64,000 bases of DNA, from NCBI RefSeq assembly GCF_001513965.1, contig NZ_KQ948031.1:121091-185090 (forward strand), read 5' to 3'. Positions 8,886 through 16,738 of the stretch are shown one piece after another. Both the position numbers and the translations under genes were made by a program. How positions within the stretch are numbered: the stretch's first letter is position 1; every line of letters starts with the position of its first letter. The notes beneath the pieces are model-generated. The model did not search any database and was not told the DNA's origin. It worked only from the letters and a program-made list of their open reading frames with translations. The DNA comes from Streptomyces cellostaticus. Lineage in GTDB: Bacteria; Actinomycetota; Actinomycetes; Streptomycetales; Streptomycetaceae.

Positions 8886-8947
8886 GTTTCGGGCATGCAA
8901 GGTACGGAGATTTCGCGGCCACCGCCCAGGACGATCTTGCTCAGCCC
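8886..8947. repeat. Dispersed repeat copy A
   Basis: A 62-base segment that recurs in degenerate form at 24041-24100, in the same orientation, with a handful of substitutions and single-base gaps. It lies between the cold-shock leader and the end of the toxin-like gene, in a region (about 8675-9011) where I see no convincing gene. It may be part of a decayed element or a duplicated intergenic segment. Confidence 0.6.
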
Positions 8948-9011
8948 GGCCCGGCGAAAGAGCCACTGCCCAACCCGGAGGCCGAGACACCGCGACCAGG
9001 TCAGGGCCCTG

Positions 9012-10874
9012 TCACTCCCCCGTCTCGTCGGGGCCGGCGGAGGCGTCGAAGGGCGCGAAGAACCAGTACTGGGAGGTACGGGGAGTTCCTTCGCACTGGC
9101 TGGTGTTGACGATGTCCGAGCCGGAGTCGAGGATCAGTTGGTCCAGGTCCAGGCAGGCCGTAGAGCCGATGAAGGTCTGTTCGTTGCGGAGCCGGAAGGT
9201 GTTCTCTCCCGCCGGCTCCACGCGCCAGGTCTGGGTGCGGGAGTTGTTGCAGGCCCGCAGGTCGACGCCGATGAAACTGTCGCTGGGGAGATTCGCGTCC
9301 GCCTCGATGCACAGGCCGGTCGCCGCGTCACGCATCCGCAGCCGCTGGTCGCCGACCCATTCGGGGAACCACTTCTCCTGGTTGGGCGTGGGCTGGGTGC
9401 GGTGCGAGTAGGCGCGCACGCGCATGCCGCCCAGCCCGCGGGGTTCGCCGGCGAGCATCCGGCCGGTGTGGACGTTCTCCAGCCCGAAGGCGCCGGGGTG
9501 GGCGATGCCCAGGTCGTCCGGGTCGAAATTGACCTTGGAGTCGGGGTCGGCCGGGGGAGCGAGGTACCAGTGCTGACCGGCCTTCGCCTTGCAGGGGTTC
9601 AGCTCCAGGTCCCAGACGTCACGCGGGTTGGTCGACGTGCCCACGTCCAGGCACAGCCCGAGCGGGATACTGCGGATCTGGTACTGCTCGTTGCCGAACG
9701 AGAGCAGCCGCCAGCGTTCGAGGCCGGTCAACCCGCAGTCGAACATGACGGGCTTGCCATGGTCCTTGCGGTCCAACAGGCCCATGAGGCACCTCGCCTT
9801 GGGCAGTCGGATGCGGACGGTGTCGGTCCCGTTGGCTTCGATGTCCCAGCGCTGGCCGAACCCTTCGTTGCGCCGGTTGGTGATGGCGGGCATGCCGTTG
9901 ACCACGCCCCCGGCCAGTGCCTCCAGTGTGCCCCCGCTCTGCATGTTCTCGATCTCGCGAGGGCTGGTGAACAAGGGGCTCGGCTCTCCCCCGGCGCGCA
10001 TGCCGCCGACGGCCACGGCGTAGTGGTCCGCGGTGGAGCCGGGGAGCCGCTCCACCCGGTGGTCGGGGATGTTGGCGGACGCCACCACGTAGTCCAGCTC
10101 GCGGCCGTTGTCCTGGGTGGGCAGACCGGTGTTGTAGAGGTGGGCGCCGGGCGGAAGGGCGAAGCGTCGCGGCTCGTTGTTGAAGTCGGCCCCCACGGTC
10201 CACGACCGGCCGGGCACCTGGTTCACGAAGGCCGCGATCCGGGCGAGCATCACGTCCGACTCGTTGGTCGGGTTCTGACGGCCGGTGGGCCGGGCATGGA
10301 AGGTGAAGTACCAGTCGTCGCCGAACCGTACCCCGAGCGCGGCCCGCCCGTCGGAGACGGGGCTGGGTACGGCGGACACCTCGTCCGGCACTCGATGTGT
10401 GACGACGGCGACGTTGTTGCGGCCGCCCGCGTAGTTCCCACCATTGCGGTCGGTCTGCAGGAAGTAGACCTCGTAGGACCCACGCCGGTAGCGCCAGCGG
10501 TGGTGCTGGATGAACCATGCCCGGCCGACCCGCGGCAGCCCCTGGACGGCGACGCTGCCCTGGTAGTCGCCAGGCGGTGTAGGGCCTGCCTCCTGCACGG
10601 TCACGATCTCGGCGGCCTGGATGTAATTGCCGACGGTGACGTTCCACTTGCTGTCCTGGCCGTTCGAGGCGCCGAGCATGTTGTACGTGATCAGCGGGGT
10701 GCTGCGGAGCGGCGCGGCCTGCGCGGGTGCGGTCGGCAGGACCGCGATCGCTGCCGACGCGACGACCGTCACCAGGGCGGTGAGGTATGCGGCCGACCGG
10801 CGGCCCGGCTTTCTCGCGGAGTGCGTCGGCGGCTTCGCGTGTCGCTTCGAAAAGGGGCGGGGTAATCGCCTCAT
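9012..10874 (-). CDS. Secreted CdtB-like DNase I-fold nuclease fused to two ricin-type lectin domains
   Basis: A 620-residue exported protein. A long signal peptide ends near AQA-AP (residue 53). Residues about 57-292 form an endonuclease/exonuclease/phosphatase domain most like cytolethal distending toxin subunit B: YNMLGASNGQDSKWN, VTVQEAG (E95), FTFHARP (H193), GADFNNEP (D230, N232), ELDYVV (D261) and ADHYAVAV (D283, H284). All catalytic positions are present. Residues about 308-440 and 455-607 look like two ricin B-type beta-trefoils (QRW, QHW, QTW and QYW motifs). CDT normally carries its lectin-like units as separate subunits, CdtA and CdtC. ATG 10874 has GGGAGA six bases upstream. It could instead be an extracellular phosphatase or nuclease that binds polysaccharide. 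Confidence 0.82.
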   Translation of the reverse strand: MRRLPRPFSKRHAKPPTHSARKPGRRSAAYLTALVTVVASAAIAVLPTAPAQAAPLRSTPLITYNMLGASNGQDSKWNVTVGNYIQAAEIVTVQEAGPTPPGDYQGSVAVQGLPRVGRAWFIQHHRWRYRRGSYEVYFLQTDRNGGNYAGGRNNVAVVTHRVPDEVSAVPSPVSDGRAALGVRFGDDWYFTFHARPTGRQNPTNESDVMLARIAAFVNQVPGRSWTVGADFNNEPRRFALPPGAHLYNTGLPTQDNGRELDYVVASANIPDHRVERLPGSTADHYAVAVGGMRAGGEPSPLFTSPREIENMQSGGTLEALAGGVVNGMPAITNRRNEGFGQRWDIEANGTDTVRIRLPKARCLMGLLDRKDHGKPVMFDCGLTGLERWRLLSFGNEQYQIRSIPLGLCLDVGTSTNPRDVWDLELNPCKAKAGQHWYLAPPADPDSKVNFDPDDLGIAHPGAFGLENVHTGRMLAGEPRGLGGMRVRAYSHRTQPTPNQEKWFPEWVGDQRLRMRDAATGLCIEADANLPSDSFIGVDLRACNNSRTQTWRVEPAGENTFRLRNEQTFIGSTACLDLDQLILDSGSDIVNTSQCEGTPRTSQYWFFAPFDASAGPDETGE

Positions 10875-10926
10875 GTCTCTCCCGTACGTCGGGGGGCGCG
10901 CTGTCGCGCACCGAGCCTCTGGCGAT

Positions 10927-10955
10927 CCAACTCGACTTGGGACAGCGGGAGTTGG
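10927..10955. promoter_or_regulatory. Inverted repeat upstream of the CdtB-like gene
   Basis: CCAACTC (10927-10933) and GAGTTGG (10949-10955) form a perfect 7-bp inverted repeat with centres 22 bases apart, about two helical turns. It lies about 52-81 bases upstream of the minus-strand ATG at 10874, a position suited to a repressor or activator site. No regulator gene is adjacent. Confidence 0.4.
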
Positions 10956-11667
10956 AGTTTCCGGAAGTGTGTCTACCGGGTCCTGCGGCGGTGTTGCCAG
11001 GCGGCCTGCCGAAGAAGGAACGTGTCCTCTGTCACGCTTCCTGGCAGCCCAGCAGGTGCCCTTCCGTCCCGCCGAGCCCCGCTGGCCGGAAGGGTCTGCG
11101 AGCAGTCAGGAGCCGACGGCTGCGGGATCACCCCGCTGTACTCTCGGTCCAGCGCGCGATGCCCTCGAAGGCGTCGAGTGTCTTCCGATCATGTAAAGCG
11201 AACCAACGGCAGCAGTCCTGACCGAGTCCGTCGTAAAGTTGCGCCGTACCACGCGCACCGCCTGAGCGACCCGTCAGCTCATCCGACTCCACGCGTGGCG
11301 CGATGGCCTCCGGATGGGTGGGCCCGTGCTGGATGCGCAGCGCACGCACGCGCCGCTCGGTCTGTCGAATACGGCCCGGAAACCGGTATTCACGTGGGGC
11401 AAGGCGGCCCCCGCCACGATCTGGTGCTCCTGCGCAGACTCCTCCTTCATCCGGCTACAGAGCCCGGCTGCTCAGCGGCTTGCTGTCCCGGCCCGCGGCT
11501 TGGCGGTGCTGGACGGCGTGGTCGTCGCCACCATGCTCACGAAGGGCCGGCTGCTGCCGGCCAGCGCCTGACCGGCCCGCGTCCCTCACCGCTTTGCGCT
11601 CGCCGAGTTCCCTCGCCCCCGGGGCGCGCATCATCAAAGGAGGCGAGACCATCGACGAGGAGTGGCG
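10956..11667. other. Intergenic stretch with no confident gene
   Basis: About 700 bases before the baeRF-type gene. The best open frame is on the minus strand (11128-11349, 73 codons from a GTG). It ends in a protein-like stretch with DCCRWFALHDRKTLDAFEG and contains a TTA codon, but it has no good ribosome-binding site and I do not recognise it. A short plus-strand frame ends at 11571. The region may hold decayed gene fragments. Confidence 0.4.
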
Positions 11668-12765
11668 ATGAGGTTGTCGTTCCTTGAACCCCTCTACGCG
11701 GAGCCGGGCCCGTTCGCCTCCGTGTACCTGGACACCTCCCGAAACGTCGCGCATCCCGAGCGGGCGATCGCGCTGCGCTGGGGGCGGCTGCGCGAGAGTC
11801 TGTCCCGTCAGGGCTCGGACCGGGCGCTGCTGAACGTGCTGGAGGAGGTGGTCGGCGCCGACACAGAGGTGCCGGGGGTGCACGGTCAGGCCATCTTCGC
11901 CGCCCACGGCTCGCTCGTCCTGGACGGGGAGCTGCCCAGGCCGCCCGAGCACGACTCCGCGCGCTACAGCACCCTGCCTGACGCGATGCCCCTGGTCACC
12001 CAGCACCTTCCGGAGATCCCCTACATGGCCGTAGTCGTCCACTACGGCGGCCTTCCGACCGCCGAGACCCACGGCTGGGTGACTCTGGAGGCGGAGACCG
12101 GAACCTGGCCCGCGTCGACCGTCACCCCGGGTGAGCGGCTGCACAGCAGGGTCGCGGTGGCGACCTGGCACCACACTTCCCTCCGGCTCGGTCACCGGCT
12201 GGACGAACGGGCGCGGCGCGCCCATGCCGACGCCGTCGTCGTGGGCGGGGACGAGTGGGCGTGCAACGTACTGATCCGCCGCCTGCCGCACACCCTGCGG
12301 GACAAGGTCGTACGCGTGGGCGGCCGGACCCCCACCGACACCGGACGCGCCCTGTTGGAGCCGCAACTCGACGGCGTCTTCCGCGGCCGCATGGCCGCGC
12401 ACGACCGGGAACTCGTGGACATCTTCATCGGCCGGCGTGCCCTGGACGGACCCATGGCGGACGGCCTGGCCGCCACCGTCGCCGCCCTTCAGCGCGGCCA
12501 GGTCGCGGCACTGCTGCTGAACCGACCGCCAGAGTCTTCGCTGCGGCTCTGGGCGGGCTCCCAGCCCACTCAGCTCGCCCTGACCGAGGCGGAGCTGATG
12601 TCCTTCGGCGTGCGGGCCCCGCGCGAGGAACGCGCCGCCGAGGCCCTCGTCCGGGCCCTCGTCGGCACCGGTGCCGAGCTGGTTGTCGTACCGGAGAGCG
12701 AGCTGAGGCTGTACGAGGGCGTGGGCGCCCTGCTGCGGTACGCCGACCCGGGGACCCCGTCCTGA
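11668..12765 (+). CDS. baeRF2/Rv2629-family protein (Vms1/ANKZF1-like, bacterial release-factor homologue)
   Basis: A 365-residue cytoplasmic protein of the bacterial eRF1-like family related to mycobacterial Rv2629 and to Vms1/ANKZF1. It opens with LEPLYAEPGPFASVYLDTSR, the conserved N-terminus of the family, and contains HGQAIFAAHGSLVLDGELP. The C-terminal part, with EERAAEALVRALVGTGAEL and VGALLRY, resembles the release-factor 1 domain 3. Relatives act on peptidyl-tRNA or in stalled or dormant ribosomes. That role is an inference here. The start is ATG 11668, because GAGGAG lies five bases upstream; a GTG two codons earlier is less well placed. Confidence 0.8.
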   Translation: MRLSFLEPLYAEPGPFASVYLDTSRNVAHPERAIALRWGRLRESLSRQGSDRALLNVLEEVVGADTEVPGVHGQAIFAAHGSLVLDGELPRPPEHDSARYSTLPDAMPLVTQHLPEIPYMAVVVHYGGLPTAETHGWVTLEAETGTWPASTVTPGERLHSRVAVATWHHTSLRLGHRLDERARRAHADAVVVGGDEWACNVLIRRLPHTLRDKVVRVGGRTPTDTGRALLEPQLDGVFRGRMAAHDRELVDIFIGRRALDGPMADGLAATVAALQRGQVAALLLNRPPESSLRLWAGSQPTQLALTEAELMSFGVRAPREERAAEALVRALVGTGAELVVVPESELRLYEGVGALLRYADPGTPS

Positions 12766-12839
12766 CGCCGGCGCGCTTACGCCGCGCTGCCGCTCCAGCC
12801 CAGTGTCGGCATGTTCCGAGCGGCGCGGAGGGGACGGAC

Positions 12840-13070
12840 GTTTCGATCACCCCGCCCAAGAGTCGGGCGGTAGGCGTGCCGGCGGTGGCCGACCCGCTGT
12901 GGTACTCCCTGGAGCAGACGACGGTCCGCCGTACGGCGCTGACGCTGCTCAACCTCGACCAGACCAAGGGCTTCGACTGCCGGGGCTGCGCCTGGCCGGA
13001 ACCGGACCCCGCTCACCGGCACCACAACGAGTACTGCGAGAACGGCGCCGAGCACGTGAGCAACGAGGCG
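12840..13070 (+). pseudogene. N-terminal remnant of an FdhF/YdeP-family molybdopterin oxidoreductase
   Basis: The frame at 12840-13070 encodes about 75 residues that match the N-terminus of YdeP-type oxidoreductases: ADPLWYSLEQTTVRRTALTL, then LNLDQTKGFDCRGCAWPEP, then HHNEYCENGAEHVSNEATS. Two of the cysteines of the usual iron-sulfur site are present. The similarity stops abruptly after NEATS, and the remaining roughly 680 residues of the family are absent. There is no start codon or ribosome-binding site at the proper place. The segment is joined directly to the methyltransferase that follows, so a deletion probably fused two former genes. Confidence 0.85.
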
Positions 13071-13176
13071 ACGTCGGGCGGCGAGCACGATCACGCTGTG
13101 CGGCTTCTGGAACACACCACGACCGGGGCCGCCGGCGCCACCGCCACGGCGGGCGGAATTCGTCCCCGCGGACGAG

Positions 13177-13698
13177 GTGGCATCCGCGTACCGGGACACG
13201 CCCGTTGCGCTCCCCCACGGGCAGGTGACCACCCAGCCCTCGCTGATCGCCATGATGGTCTCCGCTCTCGGCCTCACCGGAGACGAACGGGTCCTGGAGG
13301 TCGGGATCGGATACGGCTGGCAGACCGCGCTGCTGGCCCGCTCGGCCGCGTACGTCGTCAGCGTCGAGCGCCGGCCCGACCTGGTCGACGAGGCCCGCCT
13401 GCGGCTGGCCGGGCAGGGCGTCGGCAATGCCGAGGTCGTACTCGGCGACGGGACCCTGGGGATGCCGACCCGGGCCCCGTACGACGCCGTCATCGTCTGC
13501 ACGGCCTTCCCGCGAGTGCCTGAGCCGCTCGTGGATCAGCTCCGCGCCGGTGGCCGGCTCGTCCAGCCGATCGGGCAGGGCGGGCAGGAGCGCGTCGAGC
13601 TGTACGAGCGGCGGGCCCGCGGCCCGGTGCACCGCAGGGCGGTCACCGCGGCCCGGTTCGTCCGGCTGTACGGCGCCCATGGCTACGACCAGCCGTGA
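13177..13698 (+). CDS. Protein-L-isoaspartate O-methyltransferase-like protein, apparently N-terminally short
   Basis: A 173-residue SAM methyltransferase of the Pcm type: PHGQVTTQPSLIAMM, motif I VLEVGIGYGWQTALLA, the acidic residue in VSVERRPDLV, and DAVIVCTAFPRVPEPLVDQL. Full-length relatives are 200 residues or more. In the same frame the similarity extends upstream of the first start codon (RAEFVPADEV, about 13147-13176) and then fades into sequence that follows the YdeP remnant. The gene may therefore have lost its N-terminus in the same deletion and be inactive, or it may use GTG 13177. No clear ribosome-binding site is visible. Confidence 0.65.
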   Translation: MASAYRDTPVALPHGQVTTQPSLIAMMVSALGLTGDERVLEVGIGYGWQTALLARSAAYVVSVERRPDLVDEARLRLAGQGVGNAEVVLGDGTLGMPTRAPYDAVIVCTAFPRVPEPLVDQLRAGGRLVQPIGQGGQERVELYERRARGPVHRRAVTAARFVRLYGAHGYDQP

Positions 13699-13703
13699 CC
13701 CGC

Positions 13704-14156
13704 TCAGCGCTGATAGGTCCCGACCAGGGTGCCGGAGGCCAGCTCCCTGCCCTTCAGGGCACGGTGCACGTCCTCGGCGCCCGGTTGGTCGTGCAGCGGC
13801 AGCGGCTCGGACAGGGCGTACAGGCGGAAGAAGTAGCGGTGTGGCCCATGCCCCGGTGGAGGCATCGGCCCTCCCCAGCCCACGCGGCCGAAGCCGTTCG
13901 GCCATGGCAGGCCCCCCTGGGGCTTCTGGCCCTCCGCCGCCCCGGTGGTCCCCGGATCGATGCCGGTCACCAGCCAGTGCAGGAAGGTCGTCCCCGGCGC
14001 GTCCGGGTCCTCGCACAGGAGCACCAGCTCCGTGGCCTCGTCGGGCACCCCCGACCAGGTCAGGGGCGGTGAGATGTTCTCACCCTCCCCGCTGTACCGA
14101 CGGGGGATCACCGTTTTGTCGTCGAACGCGGTGCTGCTGAGTTCAATTCCGCTCAT
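13704..14156 (-). CDS. YbhB/YbcL family PEBP-like protein
   Basis: A 150-residue phosphatidylethanolamine-binding-protein fold of the bacterial YbhB/YbcL (Raf kinase inhibitor-like) family. The ligand-pocket motif is visible as LVLLCEDPDAPGTTFLHWL (the DPDAP and HW elements), followed by GRVGWGGPMPPPGHGPHRY, where GxxHRY is conserved. It is probably cytoplasmic, since I see no signal peptide. Its role is not established in bacteria. ATG 14156 gives the family start SSTAFDDKTVIPRRYSGEGE; longer in-frame starts add unrelated basic sequence. It ends convergently with the methyltransferase, five bases away. Confidence 0.92.
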   Translation of the reverse strand: MSGIELSSTAFDDKTVIPRRYSGEGENISPPLTWSGVPDEATELVLLCEDPDAPGTTFLHWLVTGIDPGTTGAAEGQKPQGGLPWPNGFGRVGWGGPMPPPGHGPHRYFFRLYALSEPLPLHDQPGAEDVHRALKGRELASGTLVGTYQR

Positions 14157-14266
14157 GCGCGCCGCCCTACCCGCAACGGCAGCACCGGCACCGGTCCGCA
14201 CCTCAAATCCCCCGCTCGGCCGAGCCCACCCGGGCCGCCTCCGGAAGCGGGGGTGAAGATGGCAGT

Positions 14267-14857
14267 GTGCCGACAAGGATCCTGATCGAGGGCCGCCCTG
14301 GCGCGGGCAAGACGACCGTCCTGCGTCGGCTCGCCGCGCTGCTGCCCACCCACGCGGCCAGCGGGTTCACCACGGAGGAGATCCGGCAATACGGCGCCCG
14401 CGTCGGATTCGCCCTGGAGACCCTGGCAGGCCGACGGGAAGTCCTCGCCCATGTCGACCTGCCCGGTCCGCCACGGGTAGGGAAATACGGCGTCGACCCG
14501 GGCGTCATGGAACGACTGGCGCTGCCGTCGCTTCGGCCGGCAGCAACCGGGGAGGCAACAGGGCGACTGGTGCTCATCGACGAGCTGGGGCGGATGGAAC
14601 TGGCGTGCACGGCGTTCCGGCACGCGGTCGACGCGCTGTTCGTCGCAGAGGTCGACGTCGTCGCCACGGTCCACACGCACCGCGATCCGTTCACCGACGC
14701 CCTCAAGCGGCGCACCGACATCGAGGTCGTCCAGCTCACTCCGGCAAACCGGGACGTCCTGCCGGGGGAACTCGCGGCCCGGCTGCAGCAGCCCCGGATG
14801 CAGGAGCAAGGCGCAGTTGAGCAAAGTCGAGCGAGACATCGAGGCACCCAGCCGTGA
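14267..14857 (+). CDS. THEP1-type nucleoside-triphosphatase
   Basis: A 196-residue P-loop NTPase of the THEP1 (NTPase_1) family. Walker A is LIEGRPGAGKTTVL at about residue 6. Other family features are GFTTEEIRQYGARVGF near residue 44, Walker B LVLIDELGRMEL, and ATVHTHRDPF near residue 140. Characterised members hydrolyse NTPs slowly, and their biological role is uncertain. The start is GTG 14267; the ribosome-binding site is weak. The last 20 or so residues are low in complexity and probably variable. It is divergent from the PEBP-like gene, with 110 bases between the starts. Confidence 0.85.
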   Translation: MPTRILIEGRPGAGKTTVLRRLAALLPTHAASGFTTEEIRQYGARVGFALETLAGRREVLAHVDLPGPPRVGKYGVDPGVMERLALPSLRPAATGEATGRLVLIDELGRMELACTAFRHAVDALFVAEVDVVATVHTHRDPFTDALKRRTDIEVVQLTPANRDVLPGELAARLQQPRMQEQGAVEQSRARHRGTQP

Positions 14858-14932
14858 GCGCCTCCGACCTGGTCCGTCACCGCCGGACTCACCCTGTCCT
14901 ACAGCTCCGGCGTGGTCGAGGGCCACCAAAAC

Positions 14933-15577
14933 TCAGCTTTGGGTGCGAGGAGATTCGTTGCGCAGCCTCCAGATCTCCTTCCATTGCCGGGCGTGGTCGG
15001 CTGCCAACAGCGGGTCGGGCGCGTCGGCCCGCTGCACCGCGAGGCTGACCCCGCATTCCCTGCACAGCTGATGGGTCCGGTAGACGCCGTCGTGCCAGAC
15101 GCTGGTGTTGTCCCGGTTTCCGCATACTCGGCACGTCAGCGCAGGAGCTTCATCGGGCGGGACCGTCGAACGGAGCACCCGCTCGACGACCACTGACAGC
15201 GGCTCGTCGGGATGGAGTGTCGGCTCGGGACAGTAGGCGATGTTTCCCCATCCGCGCTGCCGGCCTCGCCAGGACTCGTCTGCTTTCACCTGCCGGAAGC
15301 CACGTGCTTTGTCCGCTCGGCGACTGTTGGCATAGGCACGTTCGTCAGCGAGCCAGAGCTGTCGGGCATGGTGCAACTCCTCGACGGCGCGTATGAGCGA
15401 GCTCGGATCCCTCTCCGGATTCTTGGGAATCCCCGCGCTGAGGCAGAGGTGGTGATACGTGGCTCGGAAGCCGTAGGGCGCGAAGTGAACGAGGCAAGAC
15501 CGCAGATTCGTATGCCGAACGCGCGTGGGCAGGCCCTCGTCGTAGACCCGTCTACGGTGCGTGTTGAAGCTGCTCAT
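14933..15577 (-). CDS. Unknown protein with a C-terminal four-cysteine zinc ribbon
   Basis: A 214-residue protein that I do not recognise. Its visible feature is a C-terminal metal-binding motif: CRVCG (about residue 148), then CRECG about 26 residues later. The middle is charged and helical (VEELHHARQLWLADERAYAN). There is no signal peptide or membrane segment. The composition is rich in arginine, histidine and cysteine, and codon use is a little less GC-biased than in neighbours, which could point to recent acquisition or a nucleic-acid-binding accessory role. ATG 15577 has no strong ribosome-binding site. Confidence 0.6.
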   Translation of the reverse strand: MSSFNTHRRRVYDEGLPTRVRHTNLRSCLVHFAPYGFRATYHHLCLSAGIPKNPERDPSSLIRAVEELHHARQLWLADERAYANSRRADKARGFRQVKADESWRGRQRGWGNIAYCPEPTLHPDEPLSVVVERVLRSTVPPDEAPALTCRVCGNRDNTSVWHDGVYRTHQLCRECGVSLAVQRADAPDPLLAADHARQWKEIWRLRNESPRTQS

Positions 15578-16021
15578 CCCAGGACGCTACGGCCTGCCGG
15601 GCAAGGATCGCACTTCACCCCTGCGTTCCCCGGCGCGTTGCGGTTCGACGGGCTGCCGCCGCTTTGCCCGACCCCGCCCGGCTGCCGTGGTGGAAGCAGC
15701 CTGGAGCTACTGCTTCTGATTCCGGTGGTTGCGATCAGCCCCAGGCGGCTTACCCGGCAGACCCGGACCTTCCGCGTGCTGTCTCTCACGCTCGTGTTCG
15801 GTCTCGCCTTCTGGGAGCTGGACCGTGGTGGACCTGTGCTGCGCACCCAGTTGCCGCGAACCGACTTGCCGCCGGCCGACTTCCGTTTCTCCCAGGATGA
15901 GAACGAGGGCACGGTTCAGGAGGTGCCCGAAAGAGATTCTCCAGGTTTCTGTCACATCTGCGTGTGCTGGTCCGTCAGTGCAGTGAAGTCGCTGATCAGA
16001 CGGATGTGAAGGAGTGCAGTC
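15578..16021. other. Intergenic stretch upstream of the CMD-like gene
   Basis: About 440 bases with open frames in several directions but none with a recognisable domain, a good ribosome-binding site or family-like sequence. One plus-strand frame holds a leucine-rich hydrophobic run (about 15700-15735), but it has no start of its own. The last 40 bases probably contain the promoter and GAAGGAG ribosome-binding site of the next gene. Confidence 0.5.
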
Positions 16022-16510
16022 ATGACGGACACCTCGATCTCCCGGATGCCGAACCCGGCCGAGTTCGTGCCCGAGCTGAACGACATCAGCGCGGCTCTGT
16101 TCCGTGCCACGGGCAACCGGTCGGTGCCGCGTACCACGATGAGCCTGGTCCACCTGCGTGCCGGGCAGATCGTCGGCAACACCTACCTGACGGTCCTGAA
16201 CACCGGTTTCCTGCGCAAGGCCGGGGTCTCGGAGGAGCGCATCACCGCCGTCTCCTCGTGGCAGGACGCTCCGTACTTCAGCGATGCCGAGCGTGCTGCG
16301 CTGGCTCTGGTGGAGGCCACACTCCAGCCCGCCCCGCACGGCAGGGAGCGTGTCTCCGACGAGCTGTATGCCGAGGTGGCCAGGCACTACGACGAGAAGG
16401 CGCTGGCAACCCTGACCATCGCGATCGGCCAGATCAGCTTCTTCATCGCCCTCGCCGTCATCGGCAAGCCGCAGCCGGTCAGCTCTTTGGCGGACGAGCA
16501 GTGGGACTGA
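16022..16510 (+). CDS. Carboxymuconolactone decarboxylase-like (AhpD fold) protein lacking its cysteines
   Basis: A 162-residue helical protein whose core, SLVHLRAGQIVGNTYL near residue 41, corresponds to the LRASQxNGCxYC motif of the CMD/AhpD family. The two catalytic cysteines and the following histidine are replaced (N-T-Y-L), and the protein contains no cysteine at all. The rest of the fold is recognisable: ITAVSSWQDAPYFSDAERAA and DEKALATLTIAIGQISFF. It is therefore probably not a peroxidase and may bind a ligand. ATG 16022 is preceded by GAAGGAG at good spacing. Confidence 0.8.
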   Translation: MTDTSISRMPNPAEFVPELNDISAALFRATGNRSVPRTTMSLVHLRAGQIVGNTYLTVLNTGFLRKAGVSEERITAVSSWQDAPYFSDAERAALALVEATLQPAPHGRERVSDELYAEVARHYDEKALATLTIAIGQISFFIALAVIGKPQPVSSLADEQWD

Positions 16511-16686
16511 CCTGATCCGTCCGCCAGGCCGCCGCCTGTGGCGACTGGCCGTGCGGAGCCGACTGCGCTCACCGCGGCCCCCGAGACTCTCTCCACCGCA
16601 TCGGGTGGCTGCTTTGAGTGGCACGCGCTCGAAGGTCTGCCCCGCTCGGGTGACATCGAGCTGGGCTGACCCCGCGGGTCCGCGGT

Positions 16687-16721
16687 GTGAGGGTCCGTCG
16701 GCCGGGTCGTCGGACCCTCAC
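16687..16721. terminator. Bidirectional terminator between convergent genes
   Basis: GTGAGGGTCCG (16687-16697) and its complement (16711-16721) form a perfect 11-bp stem with a 13-base loop. It lies between the convergent CMD-like and carboxylesterase genes, 18 bases past the esterase stop. There is no T-run, as is usual for Streptomyces hairpin terminators. Confidence 0.7.
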
Positions 16722-16738
16722 GGCGGTCGTCTCCGTGG

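Noticed and set aside
8631..8990. A 119-codon minus-strand frame upstream of the cold-shock gene
   Set aside because: It spans the dispersed repeat and the tandem 21-bp repeat and has no recognisable family. Treated as non-coding.
15212..16009. A 265-codon plus-strand frame before the CMD-like gene
   Set aside because: The first part is antisense to the zinc-ribbon gene; the rest has no motif apart from one leucine run, and no start of its own.
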